From JAJDOD01 sp050299835 (GTDB lineage: Bacteria; Pseudomonadota; Alphaproteobacteria; Rhodobacterales; Rhodobacteraceae), in the NCBI GenBank assembly GCA_050299835.1, contig JBNKWP010000005.1:1-64000 (forward strand): a stretch of 64,000 nucleotides of DNA, written 5' to 3'. The notes under the pieces are model-generated. The model was not told where the DNA came from and ran no database searches. It worked only from the letters and a program-made list of their open reading frames with translations. A program made the position numbers and the translations under genes. Below are positions 8,703-17,509 of the stretch, in pieces; the stretch's first letter is position 1; every line of letters begins with the position of its first letter.

Positions 8703-9611
8703 ATGAGCGGAAGCGCGAAATATGCCGACTGGATCGCAGTCGACTGGGGCACCTCGAACCTGAGGGCCTGGGCCATGCGCGGGCGCGAGCCGGTGGCCGA
8801 GGCCGGGTCGGAGCGGGGCATGGGATCGCTGGCCCCTGAAGAGTTCGAACCGGCGCTGCTGGGGCTGATCGAACCGTGGCTTGGATCGGCCAGGACCCCG
8901 GTCGTCGCCTGCGGCATGGTCGGCGCGCGGCAGGGCTGGATCGAGGCACCTTATGCGGCGGTCCCCTGCCCGCCGGTCGGTGGATCGGTGGTGAAGGCGC
9001 CGGTGAGCGATGGCCGGATCGACGTGACCATCCTGCCGGGACTGAGCCAAGCCAATCCGGCGGATGTGATGCGGGGCGAGGAGACGCAGATCGCGGGGTT
9101 CCTGGCCGGGGAGCCCGAGTTCGACGGTATTCTCTGCCTGCCCGGGACCCATACGAAATGGGTGCAGATCTCGGCCGGTGAGGTGGTGAGTTTCCGCACC
9201 TATATGACCGGCGAACTGTTCGCGTTGATCTCGAAACAGTCGGTGCTGCGGCATTCGATGGATGACGGGTTCAGCGATGCGGCCTTCGGCGAGGCGGTGC
9301 GCGACGGTATGGCCGATCCACAGGCGCTGGCGGGGCGGTTCTTTGCGCTCAGGGCCGAAGGGCTGGTGGCAGAAGCGGTGCCGGGGCGCGCGAAGGCGCG
9401 GCTCTCGGGCCTGCTGATCGGGGCGGAACTGGCGGCTGCCAAGCCCTACTGGCTGGGGCAGCGGGTGGCGCTTCTGGGCGCGGGACGACTGGCGCGGCTC
9501 TATGCCAACGCGCTGGCGTCAGAGGGTCTTGTGCCCGAGACCGCGGACGTGACCCGCGCCACGCTGGCCGGGCTGACGGCGGCATACGAAAAACTGAAGG
9601 AGACCCAATGA
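8703..9611 (+). CDS. dgoK: 2-dehydro-3-deoxygalactonokinase
   Basis: Phosphorylates 2-keto-3-deoxy-D-galactonate with ATP, the second last step of De Ley-Doudoroff galactose breakdown. The product has 302 residues and begins with the sugar-kinase phosphate loop YADWIAVDWGTSNLRAWAMRG. A second conserved block is LPGTHTKWVQISAGEVVSFRTYMTGELFALIS near residues 145-175. Its stop overlaps the start of the aldolase gene by 4 bp, giving tight translational coupling with the two following genes. Confidence 0.93.
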   Translation: MSGSAKYADWIAVDWGTSNLRAWAMRGREPVAEAGSERGMGSLAPEEFEPALLGLIEPWLGSARTPVVACGMVGARQGWIEAPYAAVPCPPVGGSVVKAPVSDGRIDVTILPGLSQANPADVMRGEETQIAGFLAGEPEFDGILCLPGTHTKWVQISAGEVVSFRTYMTGELFALISKQSVLRHSMDDGFSDAAFGEAVRDGMADPQALAGRFFALRAEGLVAEAVPGRAKARLSGLLIGAELAAAKPYWLGQRVALLGAGRLARLYANALASEGLVPETADVTRATLAGLTAAYEKLKETQ

Positions 9612-10213
9612 GCCATCCCCTGATCGCAATTCTTCGCGGGATTGATCCCGACGAGGCCGTGCCTGTTGCCGAGGCGCTGATCGGTGCGGGCCTGACCCGG
9701 ATCGAGGTTCCGCTGAATTCGCCCTCGCCCCTGGTGTCCATCGAACGGATGGCGAAGGCGGCAGGTGACCGGGCACTGATTGGCGCGGGCACGGTTCTGA
9801 CGGTCGAGGATGTAGAGGGCGTGAAGAATGCGGGCGGTCAACTGGTGGTGTCTCCGAATTGCGACCCGGACGTCATTCGGAAGACCAAGGAATTGGGAAT
9901 GCAGAGTTTTCCCGGCGTTCTGACACCCAGCGAGTGCTTCACCGCGCTTCAGGCGGGGGCGGACGGGCTGAAGGTCTTCCCGGCGTTCCAGATGGGAATC
10001 GAGGGGCTGAAGGCGGTTCGCGCGGTGCTGCCCGCGACCACCGCTGTCTACATGGTAGGCGGCGTCGGGCCGGAGAATTTCGCGGAATGGCGCAAGGCCG
10101 GGGCGAGCGGTTTCGGTCTGGGCAGTTGGCTTTACAAGCCGGGCGACGACGTGGCCGGAATCGGCAGTCGCGCGGGCGAGGCAGTGGCGGCATGGGAGGC
10201 AACCGAGGCATGA
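9608..10213 (+). CDS. dgoA: 2-dehydro-3-deoxy-6-phosphogalactonate aldolase
   Basis: Cleaves 2-keto-3-deoxy-6-phosphogalactonate to pyruvate and glyceraldehyde 3-phosphate. The product has 201 residues and belongs to the KDPG/KDPGal aldolase TIM-barrel family. Conserved parts are ILRGIDPDEAVPVAEALI, the Glu in TRIEVPLNSP, and the Schiff-base lysine region GLKVFPAFQMG near residue 120. It overlaps dgoK by 4 bp upstream and the SMP-30 gene by 4 bp downstream. Confidence 0.93.
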   Translation: MSHPLIAILRGIDPDEAVPVAEALIGAGLTRIEVPLNSPSPLVSIERMAKAAGDRALIGAGTVLTVEDVEGVKNAGGQLVVSPNCDPDVIRKTKELGMQSFPGVLTPSECFTALQAGADGLKVFPAFQMGIEGLKAVRAVLPATTAVYMVGGVGPENFAEWRKAGASGFGLGSWLYKPGDDVAGIGSRAGEAVAAWEATEA

Positions 10214-11061
10214 GTGAGGTATTCGACGCCACGCGGTGCATTCTGGGCGAAGGCCCGCTCTGGCATCCGGAGCGCGAGCAGTTTTTGTGGTTCGACATCA
10301 ACCGGCACCAGTTGCTGATGCGCGAGGGCGAGACGACACGCGTGGTGCAGTTCGGCGAGCATGTCTCGGCGGCGGGCTGGGTGGACGATGCGTCCATCCT
10401 GATCGCGTCGGAAACGCGGCTGTTTCACTTCAACCTTGAGACCGAGAAGTCCGAGGATGTGGAGGGGCTGGAACCCGATGATCCGGCGATGCGGTCGAAT
10501 GACGGACGCGCCGACCCCTGGGGCGGGTTCTGGATCGGGACGATGGCGAAGGCGGAGCCGGGCAAGCCGGGGGCGATCTATCGCTATTACAAGGGCGAGT
10601 TGCGGCAGCTTTATCCGGGGATCGTGATCCCGAATGCCATGTGTTTCAGCCCGGACCGGAAGTTCGCCTATTATGCCGACACGGTGGACAAGCGGATCAT
10701 GCGGCAGGCGCTGGATCCGGATCGTGGCTGGCCCGATGGCGAGCCGGAGGTGTTCGTGGACACCGCCGGGGCCGGGCTGTTCCCGGATGGCGCGGTGGTG
10801 GATGCCGCAGGCACCCTCTGGTGCGCGATGTTCGGGGCCGGCAAGGTCGTGAATTATGCGCCCGATGGCGAGGTTCTGGGCGAGATCGCTTTCGACGCGC
10901 CGCAGACCACCTGCCCCGCCTTCGGCGGGCCGGGTCTGACGACGCTTTACTGCACCAGCGCGGCACGGGATATGCCCGCCGATGACGGCAAGCCGCATGG
11001 TGCGGTGTTCGCGGAACATGAGGTGACGAAGGGTCAGGCGGAGCCACGGGTTCGGCTTTGA
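10210..11061 (+). CDS. SMP-30/gluconolactonase family lactonase
   Basis: A six-bladed propeller lactonase of 283 residues. The metal-binding residues of the family are visible: Glu in CILGEGPLWHPE, Asn in MRSNDGRADPWGGFWIGTM, and Asp in GLFPDGAVVDAAG. In this operon with dgoK and dgoA it most likely opens D-galactono-1,4-lactone or an arabinonolactone. The ATG at 10210 overlaps the TGA of the aldolase gene. No galactonate dehydratase gene is adjacent; an enolase-superfamily gene lies 12 kb away at 22853-24091 but has odd active-site residues. Confidence 0.9.
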   Translation: MSEVFDATRCILGEGPLWHPEREQFLWFDINRHQLLMREGETTRVVQFGEHVSAAGWVDDASILIASETRLFHFNLETEKSEDVEGLEPDDPAMRSNDGRADPWGGFWIGTMAKAEPGKPGAIYRYYKGELRQLYPGIVIPNAMCFSPDRKFAYYADTVDKRIMRQALDPDRGWPDGEPEVFVDTAGAGLFPDGAVVDAAGTLWCAMFGAGKVVNYAPDGEVLGEIAFDAPQTTCPAFGGPGLTTLYCTSAARDMPADDGKPHGAVFAEHEVTKGQAEPRVRL

Positions 11062-11092
11062 CACCGTGTCCCGGCGCCCATCTTAGAACTGA

Positions 11093-11174
11093 GGGCAGCG
11101 CCCGGCCCGAGGGTGGGCGTGAAGCGCCCGCCCTGGGGGGCGGGTCGGGCGCTGCCCGGTGTTTCACACCGGGC
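11093..11174. repeat. Composite inverted repeats between convergent genes
   Basis: A 17-nt arm at 11093-11109 (starting GGGCAGCGCCC) pairs with 11141-11157 with one G-T mismatch, enclosing a smaller hairpin (GGGCG/CGCCC at 11114-11128). It is directly followed by a perfect 9-bp hairpin GCCCGGTGT/ACACCGGGC (11154-11174). The block lies between the ends of the lactonase and glycosyltransferase genes and could serve as a terminator in both directions. A related inverted repeat is found at 47053-47105, which suggests a scattered palindromic repeat family. Confidence 0.7.
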
Positions 11175-11187
11175 GGATGGTAACCAT

Positions 11188-13335
11188 TCAGGGCTCCGGC
11201 ACCAACTTCACCGTCCAGTAGAACGGCTTGCCCGCCTCTGTCGCGGCGATGTCGTCGGGGATGACCTCGGGACCTGCCAGATGGACATTCGCGCCGAAAT
11301 AGGTGGCGATACGGGAGAGGTGCTCCATCCGGGGTGAAGTGATCCGGGCAAAGAACTCGGCGTAGTCGGGATCGGAGAGAAGCGTCGCAATGCGGCTGCG
11401 GTGCCAGCCGACGGCCTCTTCATGGGCCGCTCGCACTCCGGGAAGGGCCATGAGCGCGGATTTCTCCGCCGCGACGCGATCTGCAAGCGCCTGAACGGTC
11501 CGGTCCTCCTCCGCGTTGTGGTTCATGCGGAACCAATAGGCCAGGCCCTGGTCGCGCCGGGTCCGGTTCACCTTGCCCCGGTCGCGCTTGACCAGAAAGC
11601 TCTCGGCGCTCCGAACCGCGTAATGGTTGAGCGTGGCAAGGCTGTATCCCCATTGCCCCTTGCTCATCCGCCAGGCCTTGTCTCGGATCGCGGGCGGCAG
11701 CGGTCTGCCGATGGCATCAACCCAGTTGAGCGTGTCGCGGAAATCGCGGGCCATCCCCTTGGGGCGGTGAACGCCGAGGCGGCGGAACAGGCCTTCGTTG
11801 CGGTAGAGCGTCTTGAAGGCCCAGGCCTGCAAGGGGCGCGGGGCGTATTCGGGGGCGCATCGGGTGAATTGTTCGGTCACGGGGATGTCGTCGAAACCGT
11901 GGCGGTCCGCATTGCCGAACATGCGCCAGGGGATGGAGACGGCGTGGGCGTCGGGCACCGCATCGCGGAGGGCGGCGAGGGTGCGGTCACCGGTGTGGAT
12001 GTTGAGATATTCGTCCACGTCGAGGGTGAGAAGCCAGTCGGCCTCCTGCACCACCGGTTCGTCTTCGGCGGCGCGGAAAGCAGCGTGTTGCGGGACCTTG
12101 CCGATGGCGCGATAGGGGTTGTCGCGATGGGTGACGCCGGCCTCGGCAAGCAGGCTCAACAGGCGGTCGCTGCCATCGTCGCAATCGTTGGTGTAGACGA
12201 GGATGTCATCGACACCAATGGCCCGGTTATGGGCGATCCAGTCGAGAATGAAGGGGCCTTCGTTCTTCATCGCGGTGACGATGGTGGTGCGTCCAAACTT
12301 GGGTCTTGGCGGGATTGCAACTGGGGATGGCAGACGCAGGGGCTCGGCATCGAAGGCGCGGGCCATCTGGGTGACAAGCGCGGGCTGTTCGCGCAGGTCG
12401 GGTTTGCGGGTGAGGCGGTTCACCGGAACGCCGGGATAGACCACACCCATCGCGCGGGCAAAGGGGTGCGGCGCGGCCTCGGCCACGGGCACGCCATAGG
12501 GCTGGACGGGACGCCAGAAGGCTTTTGGACTGTCGTCGTTGGGCGCGAGCGCCCATGAGATGGGCACCCGGCGTTCGCTGCGGCGGCTGGCGATGTGATC
12601 GCTATGCGGGGCGGGCCGGTTCTGGCGCAGACGCCAGGGGTAGGTTTCGATACCACGCAACGGCAGGACGGTGCCCGGCGTGGCGGCGGCGCGGTCGAAC
12701 ACGGTGCCCTCGGGGGCGGGCAGGATCAGGTCGGAGATGTTCACCAACGCCACCGCGCGGGCCTGCGTGAGATAGGCGGCCCGGATGAGGTCGATCAGCC
12801 CGTGTTCGATGAAATGCGCGAACCAGGGGTCGCAAAGCGGAGTGGCACGTTTCGGCGCGGCGGGCGCGGTGGCCGGGTCGCGCAGGTCGGGGCTGTCGGG
12901 CGGGCCTGCGGGTGTGTCGGCATTGACGATCAACACGGGGCAGTCGGCTTGCAGCTCCGGGGCGAATTGCGAGCCGGGCGGCGCGCGATCGAAGATCAGC
13001 GCCGCGTCTGCGCCCTGTTCGGCTATGTGATAGGCGAGCCAATCGCCCGTGGCCTCTGCCGTTTCGGCATGGCGGATGGCGACAAGGACGTTCTTGCCCG
13101 CGAAGTACGCAGGTTCCGCCTGTGGCGCGTCCAATGCGCCGGGGGCGAGCCTTGCCCGCAGCGCGTGGCGCGTGCCGTCCAGCGACAGGAGCGCGGGGCC
13201 GAATGCGGCGCGCATCGCCGCGATGCTTTGTCCCGCCTTCCCCCATGCCGTCACCCCGCCATCCTCCGCGACCGCGCCGACAAAGGAGATGCCGTTCAGC
13301 GAGACCGACCGGATGAGGCGCGTCAGGACCGGCAT
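11188..13335 (-). CDS. Two-domain family 2/92-like glycosyltransferase
   Basis: A protein of 715 residues. The C-terminal half (from about residue 360) is a full glycosyltransferase domain: TTIVTAMKNEGPFILDWIAH, a nucleotide-binding region ending DCDDGS, and the DxD-type motif in LLTLDVDEYLNIH. The N-terminal half repeats the plan in degraded form: VLVAIRHAETAEATGDWLAYH aligns with the first motif and no DxD is visible, so it is probably inactive or only binds substrate. The donor and acceptor are unknown. It is followed 13 bp upstream in coordinates by two codirectional genes, forming a likely three-gene unit for glycan assembly. Confidence 0.83.
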   Translation of the reverse strand: MPVLTRLIRSVSLNGISFVGAVAEDGGVTAWGKAGQSIAAMRAAFGPALLSLDGTRHALRARLAPGALDAPQAEPAYFAGKNVLVAIRHAETAEATGDWLAYHIAEQGADAALIFDRAPPGSQFAPELQADCPVLIVNADTPAGPPDSPDLRDPATAPAAPKRATPLCDPWFAHFIEHGLIDLIRAAYLTQARAVALVNISDLILPAPEGTVFDRAAATPGTVLPLRGIETYPWRLRQNRPAPHSDHIASRRSERRVPISWALAPNDDSPKAFWRPVQPYGVPVAEAAPHPFARAMGVVYPGVPVNRLTRKPDLREQPALVTQMARAFDAEPLRLPSPVAIPPRPKFGRTTIVTAMKNEGPFILDWIAHNRAIGVDDILVYTNDCDDGSDRLLSLLAEAGVTHRDNPYRAIGKVPQHAAFRAAEDEPVVQEADWLLTLDVDEYLNIHTGDRTLAALRDAVPDAHAVSIPWRMFGNADRHGFDDIPVTEQFTRCAPEYAPRPLQAWAFKTLYRNEGLFRRLGVHRPKGMARDFRDTLNWVDAIGRPLPPAIRDKAWRMSKGQWGYSLATLNHYAVRSAESFLVKRDRGKVNRTRRDQGLAYWFRMNHNAEEDRTVQALADRVAAEKSALMALPGVRAAHEEAVGWHRSRIATLLSDPDYAEFFARITSPRMEHLSRIATYFGANVHLAGPEVIPDDIAATEAGKPFYWTVKLVPEP

Positions 13336-13348
13336 TGCCCCCTGCCCT

Positions 13349-14182
13349 TCATCGGATCAGCTCGACGCGCGGCAGCGTGGCGATCTGTTCCAGATCCTCC
13401 TCGAACCGCTGTTGCAGAAGGATATTCGTCACCTTGTCCAGTCCGAGACGGTCGCGGATATCCTCCTTCGCCGGTGTCAGGGCGAAGGACTTGCAAAGAT
13501 CGGCCAGCATGTCGGCATCGGGCGGACCGCGCTCCAGCATCCGGTCAAGCACGGCGTGGCCGGTTTCCGAGATCAACTGGCGGAGCATGGAATAGGGCGC
13601 CGTCAGGTTGCTCGGGTCGTCGCCCTGAAAACGGGCGAGCGTCTGCGCCGGTGCGGCGGCCACACCCTGTCCGGTAAGGACAAGGAAATCGGCATCGGGC
13701 AGGAGGTCCACCAGTTCGGCCAGCAATTCGTGCCAGCTGAGTTCGTAGAGCACTTCCCAAGGCGTTGTGCGGACGCGTTCTTCCAGCACATCCGAACCGG
13801 CGGCAAGGAAGAAGGTCGGCAAGGGGTCGATGGCAAAGACAACACGGGCGTCGCGGGCGATGGTGGCCATGCCGGCCAGTCCCATTTCGGCATCGGGAAA
13901 GAGTTCACCCTTGGCAAGCCCCGCCTGCGGTCGGCCCAGCAGTTCGACGGCAGACAGGATGACCGGGCGCGGCATGGTTTTGGCCTTGAACTCTTCCATA
14001 CGCTCGGCCTCCGGGCGTTCATCCACCGCGCGGCGCATCAACGGCGAGGCGATACGGCTGGGAAGGACGGTGATCCCATTCGACTTCAGATCATGGCGGT
14101 TCTGACGCAGATGCGCATTGAGCGCGAGCGACGCAGTCGTCTGCGGGCCGAGAATGATCGTGACCTCGGGCAGATCGGGCAT
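13349..14182 (-). CDS. Unknown protein in glycan unit
   Basis: A protein of 277 residues, probably cytoplasmic, with no signal or membrane segment. It starts MPDLPEVTIILGPQTTASLALNAHL, which loosely recalls the opening strand and loop of sulfotransferases, but a clear PAPS-binding loop is not seen, so I leave the function open. Its start overlaps the stop of the nucleotidyltransferase gene (TGATG), and it ends 13 bp before the two-domain glycosyltransferase, so the three are almost surely cotranscribed and coupled. Confidence 0.75.
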   Translation of the reverse strand: MPDLPEVTIILGPQTTASLALNAHLRQNRHDLKSNGITVLPSRIASPLMRRAVDERPEAERMEEFKAKTMPRPVILSAVELLGRPQAGLAKGELFPDAEMGLAGMATIARDARVVFAIDPLPTFFLAAGSDVLEERVRTTPWEVLYELSWHELLAELVDLLPDADFLVLTGQGVAAAPAQTLARFQGDDPSNLTAPYSMLRQLISETGHAVLDRMLERGPPDADMLADLCKSFALTPAKEDIRDRLGLDKVTNILLQQRFEEDLEQIATLPRVELIR

Positions 14183-15249
14183 CAGTCGCGGAATACGCTG
14201 TCGAATTCCGACCGCGCAGCTTCGAGATCGGCAATCCGCCCGATGTCGCGCCAGTAGTCGCGCAAGGGGTAAACGCCGACATTGCCGCCGTCCTGCGTGA
14301 CGGCAGAGAGAAGGTCGGGCATGTCGAGCGGCTGGCCGGGGGTGAGACGGTCGAGCGCCTCGGGCGACAGGACATAAATACCGGCATTGACGAAATAGCG
14401 TTCGATGGGCTTTTCCTCGATCCCGGTCATCAGCCCGTCCGCCGACCGCACCACGCCATAGGGCACCTGCTGTTCGTATTCGCGGACGACCAGCGTGCCG
14501 GTGGCCGATTTCTCACGGTGAAAGGCGAGGAGTTCGGGGAATTGCAGCGCCACCAGCACGTCGCCGTTCATCACGATGAAGGGCTCATCCGGCGGCTCGC
14601 GCAGAAGCGAGAGCGCACCGGCGGTGCCCATGCGCTGTTCTTCCTCGATATAGTCGATCTCGACGCCGAGCCCTTCGCCCGTGCCGAAATGCTCGCGCAC
14701 CATCTCGCCCCGGTAATTGACGGAGATGGAAATGCGCCAGAAGCCCTGCTCGGCGAAAAGCCCGATGATCTGTTCCAGGATCGGCTTGCCGCCCACGGGC
14801 AGCATCGGTTTCGGCACGGTTTCGGTCAGCGGCCTCAGCCGGGTGCCCAAGCCCCCGGCCATCAGCACGACGCGGGTGTCATTGGGGGTGACGCGGAAGA
14901 GATCCTGCACGGTGGCGAGGTCGACGATGCGGCCTTGCGCGTCCAGGACAGGGACATGTTGCAGCTTGCGCTCGCGGATCAGACGGCGGGTTTCCGCATC
15001 GGGCACACCCTCGGTCACGGTCGTGGGGTTTTCGTGCATGACCTGGGCGACCGGGCCATCCAGATCGACGCCGCGCAGGATGCCGCGCCGGACGTCGCCA
15101 TCCGTGACCGTGGCCACCAGACGGCGATCCGCGTCCGCCACAAGCGCGATCTGGCGCCCGGAGCGGTCGATGGCTTCGATGGCCTCGCGCAGGGTGGCCT
15201 CAGGCGGGATGGTCAGCGCATTCAACTCGTCGGTCTTCATGCCGCGCAT
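14182..15249 (-). CDS. CBS-domain sugar-1-phosphate nucleotidyltransferase
   Basis: A protein of 355 residues: two CBS domains at the N-terminus (about 10-120) followed by a nucleotidyltransferase domain with VVLMAGGLGTRLRPLTETVPKPMLPVGGKP near residues 127-157 and FIVMNGDVL. The same layout is found in PtmE-type enzymes, which make GDP-glucosamine for legionaminic acid in Campylobacter; whether this protein has that activity is inferred only. ATG at 15240 (MKTDELN) is an alternative start. It heads a three-gene unit with the 13349 and 11188 genes. Confidence 0.88.
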   Translation of the reverse strand: MRGMKTDELNALTIPPEATLREAIEAIDRSGRQIALVADADRRLVATVTDGDVRRGILRGVDLDGPVAQVMHENPTTVTEGVPDAETRRLIRERKLQHVPVLDAQGRIVDLATVQDLFRVTPNDTRVVLMAGGLGTRLRPLTETVPKPMLPVGGKPILEQIIGLFAEQGFWRISISVNYRGEMVREHFGTGEGLGVEIDYIEEEQRMGTAGALSLLREPPDEPFIVMNGDVLVALQFPELLAFHREKSATGTLVVREYEQQVPYGVVRSADGLMTGIEEKPIERYFVNAGIYVLSPEALDRLTPGQPLDMPDLLSAVTQDGGNVGVYPLRDYWRDIGRIADLEAARSEFDSVFRD

Positions 15250-15312
15250 CCTGTCCCGAATGGACGAGGGCGTCCAGCGGGAAGGTCGGTGCCTCCCCCG
15301 GCGTTTCGCCTT

Positions 15313-15395
15313 CCTCCCCCTCGATCCCCCACCCGATGGGAGGGGGAGGCGGTACCGGTGCCATCAGCGCCTCCCCTCTCCCCGTGGGAGAGGGG
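15313..15395. repeat. GC-rich inverted repeats downstream of FKBP gene
   Basis: Two hairpins: CCTCCCCC at 15313-15320 with GGGGGAGG at 15342-15349, and a perfect 10-bp stem CCCCTCTCCC / GGGAGAGGGG with a CGT loop at 15373-15395. The second lies 15 bp beyond the stop of the minus-strand FKBP gene and may end its transcript. No clear T-run follows. Such C-rich palindromes are often dispersed repeats. Confidence 0.55.
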
Positions 15396-15409
15396 TTGGG
15401 GGAGAGGGA

Positions 15410-15838
15410 TCAGACGATCTCGACCAGTTCGATTTCGAAGGTCAGATCCTTTCCCGCCAGCGGGTGATTGGCGTCAAGGACGACATGCTCGTCCGTCACT
15501 TCGGCCACCGTCACCATGATCGGCTGGCCTTCGGGGCCGGAGGTTTGCAACCGCGTGCCGATGTCGAGCGGGGTGCCATCGGGCACCTTGTCGCGCGGGA
15601 AGGGTTGCTGGTTGGCGGGATCGTGCGGGCCATAGGCGTCGTCGGCGGGAATCTCCACCTTTTGCGCCTCGCCCACGGTCATGCCGGTGACCGCCTTGTC
15701 GAACCCCGGAATCACCTGGCCGGTGCCAAGCTGGAATTCCAGCGGGTCGCGGCCTTGCGAACTGTCGAAGGTGGAGCCGTCGGACAATGTGCCGGTGTAA
15801 TGAATGCGAACCGTGTCGCCTGTTTTGGCTTCGGACAT
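15410..15838 (-). CDS. FKBP-type peptidyl-prolyl isomerase, SlyD-like
   Basis: A protein of 142 residues that catalyses cis-trans isomerisation of prolyl bonds and acts as a chaperone. The FKBP part has GDTVRIHYTGTLSDGSTFDSS near the start and FQLGTGQVIPGFDKAVTGM; the inserted flap domain (about residues 70-125) contains PANQQPFPRDKVPDGTPLDIG, which marks the SlyD class. The histidine-rich tail of E. coli SlyD is absent. It stands alone, divergent from the dehalogenase gene at 15984. Confidence 0.92.
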   Translation of the reverse strand: MSEAKTGDTVRIHYTGTLSDGSTFDSSQGRDPLEFQLGTGQVIPGFDKAVTGMTVGEAQKVEIPADDAYGPHDPANQQPFPRDKVPDGTPLDIGTRLQTSGPEGQPIMVTVAEVTDEHVVLDANHPLAGKDLTFEIELVEIV

Positions 15839-15983
15839 GTAGTAAACTCATTTGTTGGGAGAAGATGCCCTACCCCAACATGCCAGCGTTTTGGAGTAAA
15901 CCCCCCGGTCTGAAGGGTGTTGCAAGCACTCTTCACCTTGCGGAAGTTGCGTGTAAGGTCGGGTATCGAAAGAGGGACTGACC

Positions 15984-16670
15984 ATGCCGATCACGACTTG
16001 CGTCTTCGACGCATATGGGACGCTTTTCGACGTCTCCGCCGCCGCGCGGATACTGGCCGAGCGCCCCGGACAGGGCGCGCTGGCGAAGGTCTGGCCGCAA
16101 CTTGCCGCCGACTGGCGGATGAAGCAGCTGCAATACACCTGGCTTCGCGCCATCACCGGCGAGCATGTGCCCTTCTGGGATGTCACCAAGGACGGGCTGG
16201 ACTGGGCGATGGAGGCGTCAAACCTCGATGACCCGGAACTGCGCGAAACCCTGCTGGCGCTTTACTGGGAGTTGCCCGCCTATCGGGAAGTGCCGGAAAT
16301 GCTGGCGACGCTGAAGGCGCGGGGCTTCACCACCGCGATCCTGTCGAACGGCTCGCCCGACATGCTGGACGGTGCGGTCGAGTTCGCGGGCGTGGGCCCC
16401 TGGCTCGATGCCGTCCTGTCGGTGGAGGATGTGGGCATCTTCAAACCGGCGCGGGAGGTCTATGACCTGGTGGGCAAGCGGTTCGACACCGCGCCCGGGG
16501 AAGTGCTGTTCGTGTCGTCGAACGGCTGGGACGCGTCGGCGGCAAGCGGCTATGGATTCCAGACGGTCTGGGTCAATCGGGCGGGCGATCCGATGGACCG
16601 GCTGCCGGGGAAGCCGGGCACGGTTCTGGATGATCTGACCGGCATACCCGACCTTGCGGGGTCGCTCTGA
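15984..16670 (+). CDS. Haloacid dehalogenase type II
   Basis: An (S)-2-haloacid dehalogenase-like hydrolase of 228 residues. The nucleophile Asp is in CVFDAYGTLFDV, with motif II SNGSPDML, Lys in FKPAREVY, and the late motif SSNGWDASAASGYGF typical of type II haloacid dehalogenases. It would turn 2-haloacids into 2-hydroxyacids, although many family members act on other substrates. The TGA overlaps the ATG of the following hydrolase gene, and a dehydratase gene follows by a 4-bp overlap, giving one translationally coupled unit. Confidence 0.92.
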   Translation: MPITTCVFDAYGTLFDVSAAARILAERPGQGALAKVWPQLAADWRMKQLQYTWLRAITGEHVPFWDVTKDGLDWAMEASNLDDPELRETLLALYWELPAYREVPEMLATLKARGFTTAILSNGSPDMLDGAVEFAGVGPWLDAVLSVEDVGIFKPAREVYDLVGKRFDTAPGEVLFVSSNGWDASAASGYGFQTVWVNRAGDPMDRLPGKPGTVLDDLTGIPDLAGSL

Positions 16671-17509
16671 TGCCCGAATTTCACGCGCCGGACGGCACGC
16701 GGCTGCATTACACCGACGAAGGGACGGGCACGCCCGTTCTGGCGCTGTCGGGCCTGACGCGGAATGGCAGCGATTTCGACTATGCCGCGCCACATCTGTC
16801 TCATATGCGGCTGATCCGGCTGGATTATCGCGGGCGCGGGCAATCGGAGTGGTCAGGAGCGGAGACCTATACCATCCCGACCGAGGCGGGCGACGCGCTG
16901 GCGCTGCTCGACCATCTGGGGCTGGAACAGGCGGCGATCCTTGGCACCTCGCGCGGCGGGCTGATCGCGATGCTGCTGGCGGTGATCGCGAAGGACCGCC
17001 TGAGCGGGGTCTGCCTTGTCGATATCGGGCCGGAACTGGCAGGCGACGGGCTGGAGGTCATCAAGGGCTATATCGGACGCAACCCGTCGCAGAAGACCTA
17101 TGCGGAGGCCGCGGCGATGCGGGCCGAGCTGATGCCGGGCTTCGTGGACGTGCCGGAAAGCCGTTGGTCCGAGGAGGTCATGCGACATTACGTCGAGACC
17201 GGGGACGGGCTAAAGATCAATTACGACCCGGCGCTGCGCGATGCGGTGCTGGCCGCGGGCACCCAGCCGGTGCCCGATCTCTGGCCGATGTTCGACGCGC
17301 TGGAAGGTCTGCCGCTGGCGCTGATCCGCGGGGCCAATTCCAACCTGTTGAGTGCCGCGACGACCGGGGAAATGGCCCGCCGCCGCCCCGACATGATCCT
17401 TGGCACGGTGCCGGGGCGCGGACATGTGCCGTTTCTGGACGAACCGGAGGCGGTCCGGGTGCTGACGGAATGGACCCGCGCGGTGGAAGCGGGTACGGCA
17501 CGGCCATGA
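16670..17509 (+). CDS. Alpha/beta hydrolase
   Basis: An alpha/beta hydrolase of 279 residues. The nucleophile elbow is GTSRGGL with Ser near residue 99, and the His is in GRGHVPFLDEPEAV near the C-terminus. An HGxG-like oxyanion segment is replaced by LSGLTRNGSDF. The substrate is unknown. It lies between the dehalogenase and the threonine dehydratase family gene, overlapping both by 1-4 bp, so a shared catabolic role is likely. Confidence 0.88.
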   Translation: MPEFHAPDGTRLHYTDEGTGTPVLALSGLTRNGSDFDYAAPHLSHMRLIRLDYRGRGQSEWSGAETYTIPTEAGDALALLDHLGLEQAAILGTSRGGLIAMLLAVIAKDRLSGVCLVDIGPELAGDGLEVIKGYIGRNPSQKTYAEAAAMRAELMPGFVDVPESRWSEEVMRHYVETGDGLKINYDPALRDAVLAAGTQPVPDLWPMFDALEGLPLALIRGANSNLLSAATTGEMARRRPDMILGTVPGRGHVPFLDEPEAVRVLTEWTRAVEAGTARP

